A stretch of 64,000 nucleotides of DNA, taken from positions 58,007,524 to 58,071,523 of the forward strand of contig CM070722.1 of assembly GCA_036346275.1 (NCBI GenBank). The letters run 5' to 3'. The notes under the pieces were generated by a model that was given only the letters and a program-made list of their open reading frames with translations, searched no databases and had not been told where the DNA came from. A program made the translations under genes and the position numbers. This document shows, piece by piece, positions 1 through 10,925 of the stretch (position 1 is its first letter; every line of letters starts with the position of its first letter). Origin of the DNA: Otatea glauca. Lineage: Eukaryota > Streptophyta > Magnoliopsida > Poales > Poaceae.

Positions 1-100
1 GCGAGTGGAATTGGAAATCGGGAGTTACGGGCGGCGTGATGAGCGAGGCGGGCCGCGACGATTCGTTCGAGGCGTCCGTTCGGTCGGCGTCGCTCACCTC

Positions 101-1040
101 CTATAAATACGTTGTTGGGGTGCCTCGGGTAGCCACGCCGCCGCCTTCTTCGTCTCCGTCCTAAAGCAAGAAAAACGCGAGAGAGCAGAGAGGAAACCTC
201 GGCCTCTTCTTCTCACCTTTAAAGTCGCTTCCCGCGAAGATGTCGTGGGCCAGTGCTCGCCAGAGAGTCGCGCTCGGCCTAGTGAAGAAGGGCTTCCTCC
301 GTGCGAGGCACCTCACGGCTAGAGAGTGCCGGCCGGGCCGTTATCCGTGCCGCAGAGCGGCGAGGTTGTGGTCCCGCCTCGTTTTTGGCGCGGCCGACTG
401 CCGCTCCACCCTTCGTCGATCTCGAGAGGAGGTCGGCGGCTGATCGACTCTGCGGTAGTAAGTATCTCAACTCCTCCATTGATTTCTTTGGTTGGGGTAA
501 CCGTAGAGAGACTCATCCGAGGCGCGAAAACTTCGCAGAGGTGCGAGAAAAACACAGCGTCGCCATGGAGGCTCGGAATGCGGCGGCGGAGACCGCGGCG
601 TGGCGATCGCGGCGGGGACGAGGCTCTGGCGGCGAGGGTCTCCGAGGATGGTAGGGCGAGATGGGCGCCGGCTGGAAGCCCTTCCGGAGGGCGGCGAGAG
701 GTCTGCGCCCAAGTCTTGGGCACAGGCGAGCCCGAGCGCACTTGCCTGCGCCGCCCGAGTCTGCGGGGCTTGTGGGCGGCGGCTGTGATTGCGGGCGCGA
801 TCGAGCTTCGTCGTCGCCTGGTCAACACCGTCTCGCACTATGACGATGCTCGACCTCGCGATGGTGAGTAAGCGGCATCGCGAGAGCCGGACCGGCGACG
901 AGGTCGGCGGGTTCGAGCTCGGTCGAGCCGCATGCTCGGAGATCGCCCGACCACGTCCCGCTTTGGTCGCCTTCAAGATGCGAGTCCTCCTCCTCCGTGC
1001 GGTCGGCCGCCACCGTGAAGAAGAGGAAGAAAGAAGTTAG
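101..1040 (+). pseudogene. Antisense (plus-strand) ORF of gypsy copy 1, internally deleted
   Basis: A plus-strand unit runs opposite to gag-pol. A TATA box (ctataaata) is at 101-110 and the start codon context gatgtcgtggg gives an ATG at 240. The first residues (MSWASARQ, then LVKKGFL after a frame change) match the unit at 39943 in copy 2. Relative to copy 2 about 2.2 kb is missing near position 400: sequence corresponding to 40100 is joined to sequence corresponding to about 42360. The 3' end (EEEEERS then stop, 1040) parallels the KKNRKS stop at 42961-42963 in copy 2. The N-terminal part resembles the plant 'putative gypsy type transposon' domain (PF04195). The product's role is unknown. 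Confidence 0.6.
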
Positions 1041-1239
1041 CCCCCTTTTTTCTTTTCTTGCAAAGATCATTGTGTAAACGATCGTAAGTAATTGTAAGCT
1101 CGGTTTGCCTCTTTGCTCTCCTTTCCATTTGGGTTTGACCGACCATAGCCTCAAGGACCACGGGTCGCTTATGCGTAGGTCGGGTCAATTTGAGAGGGCG
1201 AAGAGGATAGGAGTCTTGTTTATGCGGTGATTCTGCGCA

Positions 1240-1660
1240 CTCATGGGGTTGGAGTGTTCCCGATCGGCCAAGGTTTTTCCACTCGAGGCACTTCCTTCTT
1301 CGCAAAGTGCTACTTAGCAACCATAGCCGCCGGGCGAGGGCCGTGGCGCTCGGGTCGAAGGGTTACCGCTCGGGATAGACTCTGTGACTAGTCGGGTCAC
1401 CGACCCACATGAAATCGTGAGTTAGCCGAGTTCGTGTGGGGAAGATTGTTCCCAATCGACGGAAGGTCATCCCACTCGGTGCTTCCTTCTTCCGCGAGTG
1501 CTCTTTGGGCAACCATAGCCGGTTGGGCGTGGCGTAGCACTCGGGTCGAGAGGGTTACCGCTCGGGATAGACCTCGTGGTCGGTGGGTCACCGACCGCGC
1601 ACGACACCATCCGAGCGGCACGAGCAGGCGCCCGCAGGCGCCCAGTAGTCGTCACGTGGC
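1240..1660. repeat. Two diverged direct repeats of about 180 bp in gypsy copy 1
   Basis: Blocks beginning near 1285 and 1480 share cttccttcttc, gcaaccatagccg, gggttaccgctcgggatag and gtcggg...gtcaccgacc. The same pair occurs in copy 2 at about 43220-43540. The region is non-coding and lies between the antisense ORF 3' end and the integrase 3' end. Confidence 0.65.
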
Positions 1661-1734
1661 GACCGGTGCTCGGTTGGGAGAAAGGTAAAGACTTATACGG
1701 GAAAAAGAAAAGAGCTTAGGGATAGAATCGCCTT

Positions 1735-2960
1735 AACTTTTCAATGTTCGGGCATTAGGGAGGATCGACCATCGGCGTCCTTAGTCGAAGGTGCGGTCGG
1801 AGAACTTCCACGACGGTGAAAGGACCCTCCTGGCGTCGGCTTGTGCTTATCTTTGGTTATGCGGACCGACGCGAGAACCAAGTCGCGGTGACCAAGGATC
1901 GATCCTCGAACTTGGCGGTGTGGTAGCGCGCGAGGCTTGTTGATATCGGCCGACCGCGGGGCGGCCACGTCGCGCGCCTCGTCGGTGGTCGATGGCGTCT
2001 TGTTGCGGCGAGCCCGAGCCTCATCGAAGGCTTGCAATCTCGGGAGCCGTATTCGGTCGATGGGCAAAAATGGCTTGGCGCGAACACCATAAAGAAGGGT
2101 GTGAACCGGTCGCCCGGTCGGCGTGGTCTGCGGACTCAGAGGGCGGAGGCGGCTCGGCTACCCAGCGCCTGCGAAATGCTTGAGCCGGCGAAGATCGCGG
2201 CAGGTCCTTGAAGGATCATGCGTTAGTGCGCTCGACACGGCCGTTAGTCGCGGATGGGCTCTGCGCTTGTCGACACGGATGTTGAAGTCGTCCGCGAACT
2301 CGAAATTCCTTCCCGTGAACGTGTTCCGTTGCCGGTGATGATGGAGTTTGGGACTCCAAACCTAAAAGCGATGTCACGGAAGAAGATGGCGCTTGTGCCG
2401 GCGTGGCGCTCACGGCCGGCTTGGCCTCTATCCACTTGGTGAACTTATCTACGCGACGGCGGTGGGTGAAACCCCGGCGCTTTCTGAAGGCCCGACCGTC
2501 GAGTCCCAGACGGCAAAGGCCACGTGATGGGGATCGTCGTAAAAAGCTTGGCCGGCGGATCGTCTGCGAGCAAAGAACTAGCATCCTTCGCGGTGCGTCA
2601 CGATATGCTCGGCGTCGACCGCGGTTGGCGATGAAACCTTGTCGAAGGCCTTTCCTACAAGAGATCGGGGTGCTGCGTGGTGACCGCGAGACTCCGCTTG
2701 TGTATGTCGTCCGGCATTGTTTTCCTTGGTCGGTCAAGATACATTTTGGAGGACCGGAGGAACTCCTTTTGTAGAGTGCAGGCGATCGGGGCGAAAGATT
2801 TTGCCGCGGCGAGGCGCCGAACCTCGGTCGGTCGGGAAGTGACCCGTCCACAAGCGGTCGATGTAGGGCCTCCTCGATCGGACTCAAGTGCTAGCACACC
2901 GCAGGCGATCCGGCCAAGTCTCGCCCGACCGCGCGTCGGTCGAGGCGGCCGTCTTTGGAT
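1735..2960 (-). pseudogene. Integrase region of gypsy copy 1
   Basis: The block VDKFTKWIEAKP (about 2440) is the first-Asp segment of the plant gypsy integrase core. It is followed by a frame reading NGRVERTNA and by a C-terminal region (2067-1741) with ARDVAAPRSADINKPRALP and KDKHKPTPGG fragments, typical of the tail after the core. Integrase would insert the DNA copy. The frame is broken repeatedly. The corresponding region of copy 2 is 43690-44960. Confidence 0.75.
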
Positions 2961-3069
2961 TGGTCGGGTGGCGCCAGCCGCCGAGTCGGTGGACGATGGG
3001 CGCGAGGAGGTCGAGCGAAGATCCCGCGGGACGGGCTCTCTTTGGAGGCAAGATTGGCGGTGATCGGCC

Positions 3070-3450
3070 TCGCCATTGTAGCGTCGGTAGCTATGGTGAA
3101 GCTCGAAACCCTTGAACCGCTCCTCGGCGTGTACTTCTCGGCGATGCTGCGGCCATGCGGGCGTCTCGGGCTCCGCGACCTTCATGACTTGGTCGGCGAC
3201 AAGCTTGGAGTCCCGTGGGCGTAGAGCGGCGGGCACCGGGTCGGCGGCGATCCGGAGACCGTTGGCGAGCCTCGTACTCGGCAATGTTGTTGGTCGCGTC
3301 GAAGAGCAACCTAATGGCGTATTGAAGCTGTTCCGGCGGGAGATGATGGCGACTCCGCGCGCGCCATTCTTGGTGTAAGACCCGTCGAAGTACATTGTCC
3401 ATGCTCGGGTCTTCGACCACCGGTGGTGCACGGGCTTGGTCCACTCGGCG
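3070..3450 (-). pseudogene. RNase H region of gypsy copy 1
   Basis: The minus strand reads MYFDGSYTKNGARGVAII from about 3390, the first catalytic-Asp block of a gypsy RNase H, then LLFDATNNIAEYEA in a second frame (the catalytic Glu block) and DSKLVADQVMKV (the third acidic block). All three acidic positions are recognisable but lie in different frames, so the domain is inactive as a protein. Confidence 0.8.
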
Positions 3451-4029
3451 GCGAAGTCGGCGAACTGCGACTTGATCGCCGTCAGGGGCGTATATTATGC
3501 CATGGCGCTAAGCTCGGCGCCCATTTGGCTATCCTTCACGAGGCATCGCGATTGTGGATGATCTCGCCTAGTGGGGCGTGGTCACCACGGTGATGGCGTC
3601 TTGATCGAGTAGTGAGCGAGTTTCCTCTTTGCGATGAGCACGCGTGAAGTAACTCGCACTGTGGGTGCAGAGTCTTGGACTCGGAAAGTACCTCAGCGAT
3701 GAAGTAGACCGGCCGTTGTATCTTGAGCTCACGGCCTTCTTCCGCTCGCTCCACCACGAGGGCGCGGCGGCGACTTGGGTAGTGGCGGCGATGTAGAGGA
3801 GCGGTTCACAGTGCTTGGCGACCGGGGTGGAGGCGAGGCGGGAAGGCCTTCAAGCGGGTGAGGGCCTCCACGAGCCTCGGTGTCAAGCTGAAGCGGTCGG
3901 TTTCTTGAGCGGCTGTAGGCGGCATTCGCGTTCGCGAGGCGAGACACGAAAGCGGCTCAAAGCCGCCGGGCACCCGGTCGACCTCTGGACCCCTTTGAGG
4001 TTCTTGGCCGGGCCCATCCTTGCGATCGC

Positions 4030-4640
4030 GAGATCTTCTCTGATTGGCCTCGATGCCTCGCTCGAGAGCGATGAAGCCTAAGAGCTTTCCTTTGGGGACC
4101 CGAAGGCGCACTTCTGGGGTTGAGCTTTATGCGAAACCGTCGAAGGTTCGCGAAAGTCTCTTCTAGGTCGGCGATAAGGTCGTCGACCTTCTGGTCTTTA
4201 CGACAATATCGTCGACATACGCCTCAACGTTGCGGCCGATCGGTTATTGAAGCACGTTTGCATACATCGCTGGTATGTAGCGCCCGCGTTCTTGGTAGAA
4301 GGGCATTGTGACATAGCGAGCAGGCGAGCGGGTGATGAAGGAAGTCGCGGTGGTCGGACTCCTTTAGCGCAATCTGGTGGTAGCCCGAGTAGGCATCGAG
4401 AAAGGAAAGAGACTCGCACCCGGCGGTGGAGTCGATGACTTGGTCGATCACGAGTAAGGAATGGGTCCTTAGGACATGCTTTGTTGAGACTCGTATAGTC
4501 AACACACATTCTCCATTGCCGTTCTTTTTACAAATCTGAGGTTGGCTAGCCACTCGGGGTGGCGCACCTCTTTACAAACCACGCCAAGAGTTTGGCGATC
4601 TCCTCCCCTATAACCTGCGCCTTTCCTCGTCGAGCGGCGC
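4030..4640 (-). pseudogene. Reverse transcriptase region of gypsy copy 1
   Basis: The minus strand encodes MCVDYTSLNKACPKDPF (from 4509), a hallmark RT block, followed in another frame by SFLDAYSGYHQIALKESDH, the motif A region with its catalytic Asp. The catalytic box AYVDDIV is still readable at 4205-4219 and just beyond. Frameshifts separate these blocks: the first changes frame between DYTSLNK and DAYSGYHQ. In an intact element the enzyme copies the genomic RNA into DNA. Family assignment is secure; function is lost. Confidence 0.85.
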
Positions 4641-4775
4641 GGCGTTGGCGGCCGGCTTTGAGCACAGTCGGACGCTCAGGAGTGCTCGGCGACCTCCTTT
4701 GGAATGCCCGGCATGTCGGAGGACCTCCATGCGAAGACATCTTTGTTAGTGCGGAGGAAGTCGGCGCGCGCTTTC

Positions 4776-5450
4776 CTATTTGGCGGGGCGTGGCTCGACC
4801 GCGACGGTCTTGGTCGGATCACGAGGATCGGCCGTGACCTCCTCGTGTCCTCGGCGGTTTGAAGGATCCGCCCGATTTCTTGGATTGAGGGGCGGACTCG
4901 GCGGCTTCCCTCCGAGCTTGTTGAGTTCCGCGAGGCAACGACCGCCGAGGCGAGCTCGCATTGCCGCGCTCATCGCGATTGAAGGCAAGTGGAAAAGCGA
5001 TGCCGCAGTAATGACTCCATGCGGTCGGGCATCTTGACTTGAGGTAGGCGTGGCGGGGATCGCCATGAACTTGGCGTAGCATGGCCTCCCGAGGATGGCG
5101 TGGTAGGCGCCGGAAATCCACGACCTCGAAGGTGAGGTCTCGGTGCGGAAGTTTCCGGCTCCCGAAGGTGACGGGCGGTCGACTGCCGGCGGATGGGCTT
5201 CTTGGCGGGATGGCGCCATGGAAAGGTGCCTTGCTTGGCGGGAGGCTTGAGCGCGGGACCCCATAGCGTCGAGCGTCTCAACGTAGAGGATGTTAAGGCC
5301 GCGCCCCGTCCATCGACACCTTCGTGGCGCCGTTCGACGACGGGTGACCACCGGGTACCTCCGGTGTGGGGCGCGATCGGGTGATCGGTCCGATCAAAGG
5401 TGATCGGGAACTCAGACCACCGAAGATATTGGGGGCGCCCGTAGCGGCGG
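4776..5450 (-). pseudogene. Aspartic protease region of gypsy copy 1
   Basis: Fragments GLNILYVETLDAMGS and AYHAILGRPCYAKFMAIP match the retropepsin-like protease of copy 2, where the catalytic motif MDGGSGLNILY is intact. In copy 1 the DGGS segment is altered (frame reads RWTGRGLNILY). The frame shifts between the two motifs. The retroviral-type protease would process the gag-pol polyprotein in an active element; this copy cannot encode one. Confidence 0.7.
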
Positions 5451-5579
5451 TGTGGACCTCGCGATAGCGAGCTTGAGCCGGCGCTTGTCGGCGTAGCAAG
5501 CCGATCCTCGAAGATCATGAGGCGGCCGTCGGGCTCGGGAACTCGTCGTCGCCTTCTTCTCCGCCGTTCGCGGGGCGCG

Positions 5580-6400
5580 GCGAGCTTCTTTCCTTTGCCG
5601 CGGCATGGTGGGGGCGCTAGAAAGATAGCGCCTCGGGACTTGCGATCCTGGTACTTGTGCTGACGGAGAACCCATGGTTCGGGCATGGGCGTCCATCAAT
5701 TCCTCGAAGTGGTGGGGCGGCGGTCGGCGCGCCTGCTTGCTTGGCGGGCGGTCGGCCGTGGCGACCACTTGGTCTCACGGATCGCTTCCGTGCGCTTAGT
5801 TTGTCGAGCGGTCGGAAGGAGACCAGTTTGGGCGCCGGGCTCTGCTGGCCCTTTCCTCCTTCGAAAATAGCCCCTCGGCCTCCTCGCCGGGCGTGGTTGG
5901 TGGCGATGTCGAGCTCCTTGGTGGTCTGGGCTTGGCGGCCCGACTTGTGCACCAAGGCCTTGCGGAGGTGCCGTAGATGAAGGCTCCCACGACATCGGCG
6001 TCGGAGATGTCGGGAGCTCGTTACTGGCGGGAAAACCTCGGATGTAGTCGGAGAGTCTCCCGGTGCTTGCTTGCAGCCTTCGAGTCAGGAGTTACCGTAG
6101 CGCTTATAAGTGCCACGAAGTTCCGACGAAGAGATTCTTCAAGTCGGCCAGTTCTGACAGTTTTGGAGGCGGTACTCGAGCGAGCTCGGCCGAGTCCGCG
6201 AGTAGATGGGAAGTCTTGGATGATGAAGAGATCATCTGTCGCTCCCCGACCGACGCGGCCGGTAATCTTGAGCGGACACAGGTTGGTGGCCCGGTGTACT
6301 TGGCAATGTTGGTAGGCGCCGGAATCGGGCGAAATCCGCTGGCGGATCCCTTGGCAAAAGCCCGTGGTCGGGACCATCGGGGCTCGGGCTGCGATAGTGG
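5580..6400 (-). pseudogene. gag remnant of gypsy copy 1
   Basis: Minus-strand fragments in several frames match the gag of copy 2, including a stretch beginning ATDDLFIIQ (about 6230) and, further along, NHARRGGRG and the downstream CPNHGFS-type segment. In an intact element this protein forms the virus-like particle core. Here the frame changes repeatedly within a few hundred bases, so no continuous gag can be read. Identification rests on the parallel with copy 2 and on its place between the 5' LTR and the protease. Confidence 0.6.
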
Positions 6401-7439
6401 CGCTCACCATCCGCAACACGTGAGTGGCGGCGTCCTCGCCATCTTTCTTGGCGCCTCGAGGTGGCGCGGATGTCGTAAACATTACCGAGGCGGCGCGCAC
6501 CGGTGCGTGAGGCTGGGGTGGTTCATGGTGGGGTGCGGTCTTGGCGCACCACCGCGCTCCATGGCGATGCGGGCCCGATGGCGGAAGTAGCGCCGGTGTG
6601 GTAGGGCCGGAGGCTGCATGTCTTTACTGCGCGCGCGCTCCACCCCCCGAAGGTTACGGTAGGTAGCTCGGCCTCGGGTTTGCGGGCTCGGAAGGCCTCG
6701 GGCGGCATTGCGGCGCGACCACGTTTTGGCTTGCGTGAGGAAAAAGCGGGGCGCGGATTACGCCCTCAACTTGTGGTGCTCTTGGCGTGCGCGCCCGTGC
6801 GCGTTGCCTAGCACTTGCGCGGGCTCGGGCTCGTCTGCTCGGGTTGGCACAGGCGGTCGGCTCGACCTTCGCTCCTCCACTCTCGCGTTGCCGTTGGAGC
6901 TCGGTAGCGAGCTCGAGTGCGTTCAGCGCTTCATGGCTGGTATTCCCCTCCTGTGCCTCGGTCGCGGGCGGGGACCGTCGTAACAGCGGTGGCTACGGCC
7001 AATCGGTATGCCCGCCACGTTGCACTCGCGAGTGCGCTGCGGCGGGATACTCCGTGTCGGGCTGGGCCGTGGTGGAAGAGTCTTCCGACAACTTCGTGGG
7101 CGGAGGTTGGCATGTAGCCGACCATAGCTACAAGTCGTGGCGGCGGGAGGTGGCGGGATCTCTGCGCGAGCCGGAGGGCTTTCGCCAAAGGAGGTATAGC
7201 GCTCCTCGGGTTCGGCTTTGGGGCCGCGAGCGCTCAAGCGGAGTGGGGCAAGCTGCCGAGATGGTGTCGAGCTCCCATGGCGCCGCCCTCCGGCGGCGAG
7301 GATGGCGTGAGCTCTCCTCCGAGGTGACGGTGAAGTGAGGCCGGCGGATCGCTCCGAACACGATCATGCCGTCGTTGGAGAAGAATGCCATCAAGGAGGC
7401 GAATGGGAATCGGAGATCTTTGCTGCCAAGACGCTTGAA

Positions 7440-7462
7440 GCCCCTACAGCGCGCCAACCGCC
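7440..7462 (-). other. Primer-binding-site region of gypsy copy 1
   Basis: Immediately inside the 5' LTR the minus strand reads ggttggcgcgctgtagggg. The same sequence sits at the same place in copy 2 (49488-49507). A TTGGCGCG-type start just inside the LTR is typical of a tRNA primer-binding site in grass gypsy elements. I cannot say with certainty which tRNA it pairs with. Confidence 0.5.
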
Positions 7463-8528
7463 GGCGTTTGGCGCCGCAAGTAAATTTGTAAGTCTAAGGG
7501 CTGCGCGTTCCGCTCCACGAATGGTTAGACCACAGAGTCAAGATGTATCTTGGTTGGGCGAAGGTCCTACTCCGATTCGTGCGTTGGTGTTGTATTCAGC
7601 AAAAGTGCGGATGGCGCAGAAGTTTTTTACAAGCGAGAGGTGGAGCCTCAACACTAGAATGATCTAAACTTAGCTCTCAGAAGGAGAAGAAAAAAGAAGA
7701 GGAAGAAGAGGAAAAAGCTCTCTTGTAGCTCTTACTCGCTGCCCTGTTAGGAGGTTCCTGCCTCCTTTTATTCAGTACGAAGGGGCAGGTTACATCGAGA
7801 ATTGGCGAAGTGCCAGGCGAGCTACTTCTAGGGGCTTGAGTCTTGCCTCGCCGTCGGCCAATCGTTCGCCGATGGTCGCTTGCTCCGCCGATCGTCGCGC
7901 GCTGCTGAGCCTATCTTTGGGTCGGTGGTCTAGCTGGTCGAGCGGTTAGGTAATCCTCAGGAAGTGGCGTGGCGCTCTCGTGATCCATGTGGGTCTTGGC
8001 GTAGTCGCGTGTGGCGTTGGAGTTGCCTCGGGAGAGCGTGTCCTTGCCTTTGTGGGTGGTGGTGATGGGACGGAGACGTGGCTTCAGCAGACTATCAAAC
8101 TGTCTTGGGAAGGACCACCGCCTCGCTCGATCCGCCGAATGACCGTTCGTGGGGCACGTGGCCTTAGGTTGACACGGGACTCCGATGCGCGACGCGCCCT
8201 CGGCGGGGATTATCATGGTTCGGTCGGGCGGGGATCCGTCTGCTGCGGAGGTCGGGAACCTGTTTGAGTCGGAGTCGCGGGATCCGTCCCGCGGGGTCGG
8301 GAACCTCGCCGAGTCGGTCGGGGATCCGTCCCCGCCGCGGGTCGGGAACCTCTTGAGTCGGAGTCGGGACCGGTCGGGAATGGTCTCCTGAATGGTCTCG
8401 TAGGCATTTGGGTAGCGGTAGGGGCGGCTGTTTAAGTGGGGCGTATTCGAGGCCGCCTGCTTGCTGCTCTGGGCTTTGCTTGTTGCAATTGGGCCGTTGG
8501 TGCACCCCTGTTTTATGAGTATTCGTCA
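7459..8528 (-). repeat. 5' LTR of gypsy copy 1
   Basis: From about 7475 the sequence matches both LTRs of copy 2 (start of homology agtaaatttgtaagtcta). It ends with the same attcgtca terminus. It is about 200 bp longer than the copy 2 LTRs, partly because 8215-8390 carries a short internal repeat. The exact left edge is blurred: the TG start seen in copy 2 is missing here. Confidence 0.85.
8215..8395. repeat. Short tandem repeat inside the copy 1 LTR
   Basis: The motif pair gggatccgtc and gtcgggaacct recurs three times with intervening gagtcgg blocks, a repeat of about 55 bp. It is absent or much reduced in the copy 2 LTRs and accounts for part of the LTR length difference. Confidence 0.7.
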
Positions 8529-8533
8529 GTATG

Positions 8534-9430
8534 GTCCCGAGGTATGTCTTATCCTTCTGTAAAATTTTTGGATCTTGATTTGACCTGGGTGATTTTACAA
8601 AATTCTGACAATTATACTGTGTTAATTACTTGTCTTCAGATTTTATTTTTCTGGATTTTAAGGTGAACTTTATTTTATATGAAACTTATTTTGTATTATA
8701 CTAATGGTTTACAGGAGCTACCATAAAAATTTTAGATGAGGATTAATCATATATGATTTTATAAAATTCTAACATTGTTTTGTGCAATTATTTTACTTCA
8801 CAATTTTTTATTTTCTAGAGGGATAAACATGGTTTATTATTTTTGAAATTTTTCCTGTAAATTTTTATAGGGCTTTAGATGATGTGATAAAAATTTTAGA
8901 ATAATATAGGATCTGTAACATTTTTAATAATTCTGAAAAGGTGCTGTTGTTAGTCTTCCGTACTGTTTTTGATTTAACTAGGACTTTAAATATGTTCATA
9001 TTGCTTTGAAATTTTTTGAGAGGGCTCTAGAGATGCTCTTTAGTTCAAGTGAGTTTTCCCTAGATTTTATCCTTGGGTGATTTTGGTTTTCATATTTTAG
9101 AAAAGAGGATATCAATCAATGTAAATGATTTAAGGTTTTTAATGTTTTTAAATATTTCTGAAATTCTTTGGGAAGGTTCTGGAGTTATCTTTAGATTTAA
9201 ATATATTTTCCCTGGATTTTTCTCTTATATAATCTTGGTCTTCATTACTTGGTAAACATATTTTTAAATCAAGAAAATTGATTTTCTTAAAGATCAAAAT
9301 CTAAGAAAAATTCAGAAAAGGTGAAAATTCAAAATTAAATCATATTTCAAACTTATTTTTTTATTTTATCCATTTTCAAATTTAAAATTTTTATTTTATC
9401 TATTTTTGATTTTTTTTTTGGGATGTTAGA
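8534..9430 (-). repeat. Remnant of an older gypsy-type LTR, cut by copy 1
   Basis: This AT-rich segment ends in gggatgttaga. It resembles the right end of the 51565-57141 insertion, which ends in acgggatgttaca after the same kind of aaattttt/ctttttattt sequence. Read on the minus strand it would be the start of an LTR of that family (TGTAACATCCC-type). Gypsy copy 1 appears to have inserted into it, so the remainder would lie left of the window. No coding potential was seen. Confidence 0.5.
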
Positions 9431-10098
9431 ATTTGTCTTCGTGCGTCCGTGATTTTTCCCGGAAGAATTTTTCATGTAAAATTTGTGTCTCATATTCCTA
9501 TTTTTTTGTGCCTTATTTGGAACAATATCAAATCTACACATTGGTACCATTTCGCAGGAAGTGCTTTTACTTATAGTTAAGTTTCTCGTTTAGACTAAAC
9601 AAATATAAACGTGTGTATATTTGTCATTCTAGTTAGAAAAAAAATCCGTAACTTACTTTAGGGGGGCAATGTTTTCAAAAATATTCAAGAACTGCGATTT
9701 AATATATCTAACATACAATACAGACAATACTGGCTTTACTATATATCGATACTACATTTTTTATGTCCTGCTTGTACGTTTTTGAATGCCGGAAGTGGAT
9801 ATGGATATTACAAGATAAACATACGAATTTTACTTTGGAAGATGTATATATGGATTGCACGCTAATATAGCTATGTATACAATAGTGTGAATATTGTAAT
9901 ACTTATATATTTTGTTCTGTGTAGATTTTTTAGAGTGTGACTATTTATCATGCAAACATCTGAAATTTTTACTGTTGTAGCCTGTGGAAAATATTTTTGT
10001 TTGCAATTAGCCTCTCGTCTAAAGAAATAGCAAGATTAGCTCCTGCACAGTTTAATTCAGCAGATCGATTTTGCGGGAATTTTTTTTTATCACTTCCA
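9431..10098. other. Gene-free AT-rich interval
   Basis: I see no gene, RNA gene or repeat with defined ends here. Composition is strongly AT-rich, like the neighbouring LTR remnant, so part of it may be further transposon relic. Confidence 0.5.
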
Positions 10099-10236
10099 GC
10101 GGACACAGTCCGCGAGATATTTTTTTATTTTTTTTATTCAACGTTCAGCGGACTCCGTCCGGCTTGATTTAATTTTTTAAAAAACGCCGTACGGGGAGCC
10201 GAGTTCCAGCGGTTCTTTGGAACCACTGGAACTCGG
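10099..10236. other. Cluster of three GC-rich hairpins in AT-rich DNA
   Basis: There are three perfect or near-perfect inverted repeats in 140 bp. At 10099-10113 a 6-bp stem gcggac/gtccgc encloses aca. At 10149-10161 a 5-bp stem cggac/gtccg encloses tcc. At 10199-10236 a 17-bp stem, ccgagttccagcggttc against gaaccactggaactcgg, has one mismatch and a tttg loop. All three contain CAGCGG. Function is unknown; they may be termini or subterminal parts of a transposon. Confidence 0.65.
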
Positions 10237-10325
10237 TGGGGTGGGGGCGGGGATGGGGTGCCGGTGGGGCGGGGTGAAAAAAATGCAGTGTACGGGAAAA
10301 AATATTTATAGATTGTAACGAAGTC

Positions 10326-10925
10326 GAAAAATTATGAAATTTTTTGTGAAGGTTTTTGACACATCAATTATATTTACATAAAAATTTCAGAAGATTATCA
10401 CATATGAGGAATTTTTAAAAATTCGAACATTACGACTGTCTTAATTGAACACTGACTAGTAAGTTTGAAGCGCACGAATAATGAAACAAACCATGTTCAA
10501 AATTTGTGAAAATTTTTGTGGAGGTTTTTGACACATCTATTATATTTCTATAAAAATTTCAGAAGATTATCACATATGAGGAATTTTAAAAAATTAAAAT
10601 ATTATAACTATCTTGATGAAACACTGACTAGTTTGTTTGAAGCGAACGAGAAATGAAACAAACCACGTCGTAGAAATATGACATTTTTTGTGGAGGTTTT
10701 TGACACATTGATTATATTTCCATTAAAATTTCAGAAGATTATCACATGTGAGGAATTTTTAAAAACTGAAACATTAGAACTGTTTTGATGAAACACTGAC
10801 CAGTAAGTTTGAAACGAACGAAAAATAAAACAAACCACGTTAAAAAATTATAAAATTTTTTGTCTATAGTTAAGATGCATCATTAATGTTCACATAAAAT
10901 TCGCTGATAATGAACAAGCTTTGTG
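10326..10925. repeat. Tandem repeat, about 174 bp unit, just over 3 copies
   Basis: Units begin near 10326, 10500 and 10672, with a partial fourth from about 10845. Shared blocks are ggtttttgacacat, aaaatttcagaagattatcacat, gatgaaacactgac and aaacaaaccacgt. Units differ by scattered substitutions. The sequence does not look like the rice centromeric CentO satellite as I know it. It could be a small satellite or an internally repeated LTR. Confidence 0.8.

Larger units (their letters stand above)
1..8528 (-). mobile_element. Ty3/gypsy LTR retrotransposon, copy 1 (left end outside window)
   Basis: This is a gypsy-type element read on the minus strand. Its 5' LTR is at the right (about 7459-8528), followed leftward by a primer-binding region, gag, protease, RT, RNase H and integrase remnants, then an antisense plus-strand ORF region that runs off the window start. 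Position 1 aligns with about 39700 of the complete copy 2, so the 3' LTR and any tandem repeats lie outside. The gene order PR-RT-RH-IN is that of Ty3/gypsy. The antisense ORF suggests the Tat lineage (Retand/RIRE2-like), which is inference. Reading frames are broken by many short indels, so the copy cannot encode functional products. The right LTR end (gtattcgtca, ending at 8528) matches the right end of copy 2. The five bases after it (gtatg) would be the TSD but cannot be checked without the left end. Confidence 0.9.

Noticed and set aside
326..871. Long plus- and minus-strand ORFs in the first kilobase as host genes
   Set aside because: The region aligns with the antisense unit of gypsy copy 2. 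GC-rich DNA gives long chance frames on all strands.
10326..10925. Centromeric CentO satellite
   Set aside because: Unit length (about 174 bp rather than about 155 bp) and sequence differ from what I know of CentO.
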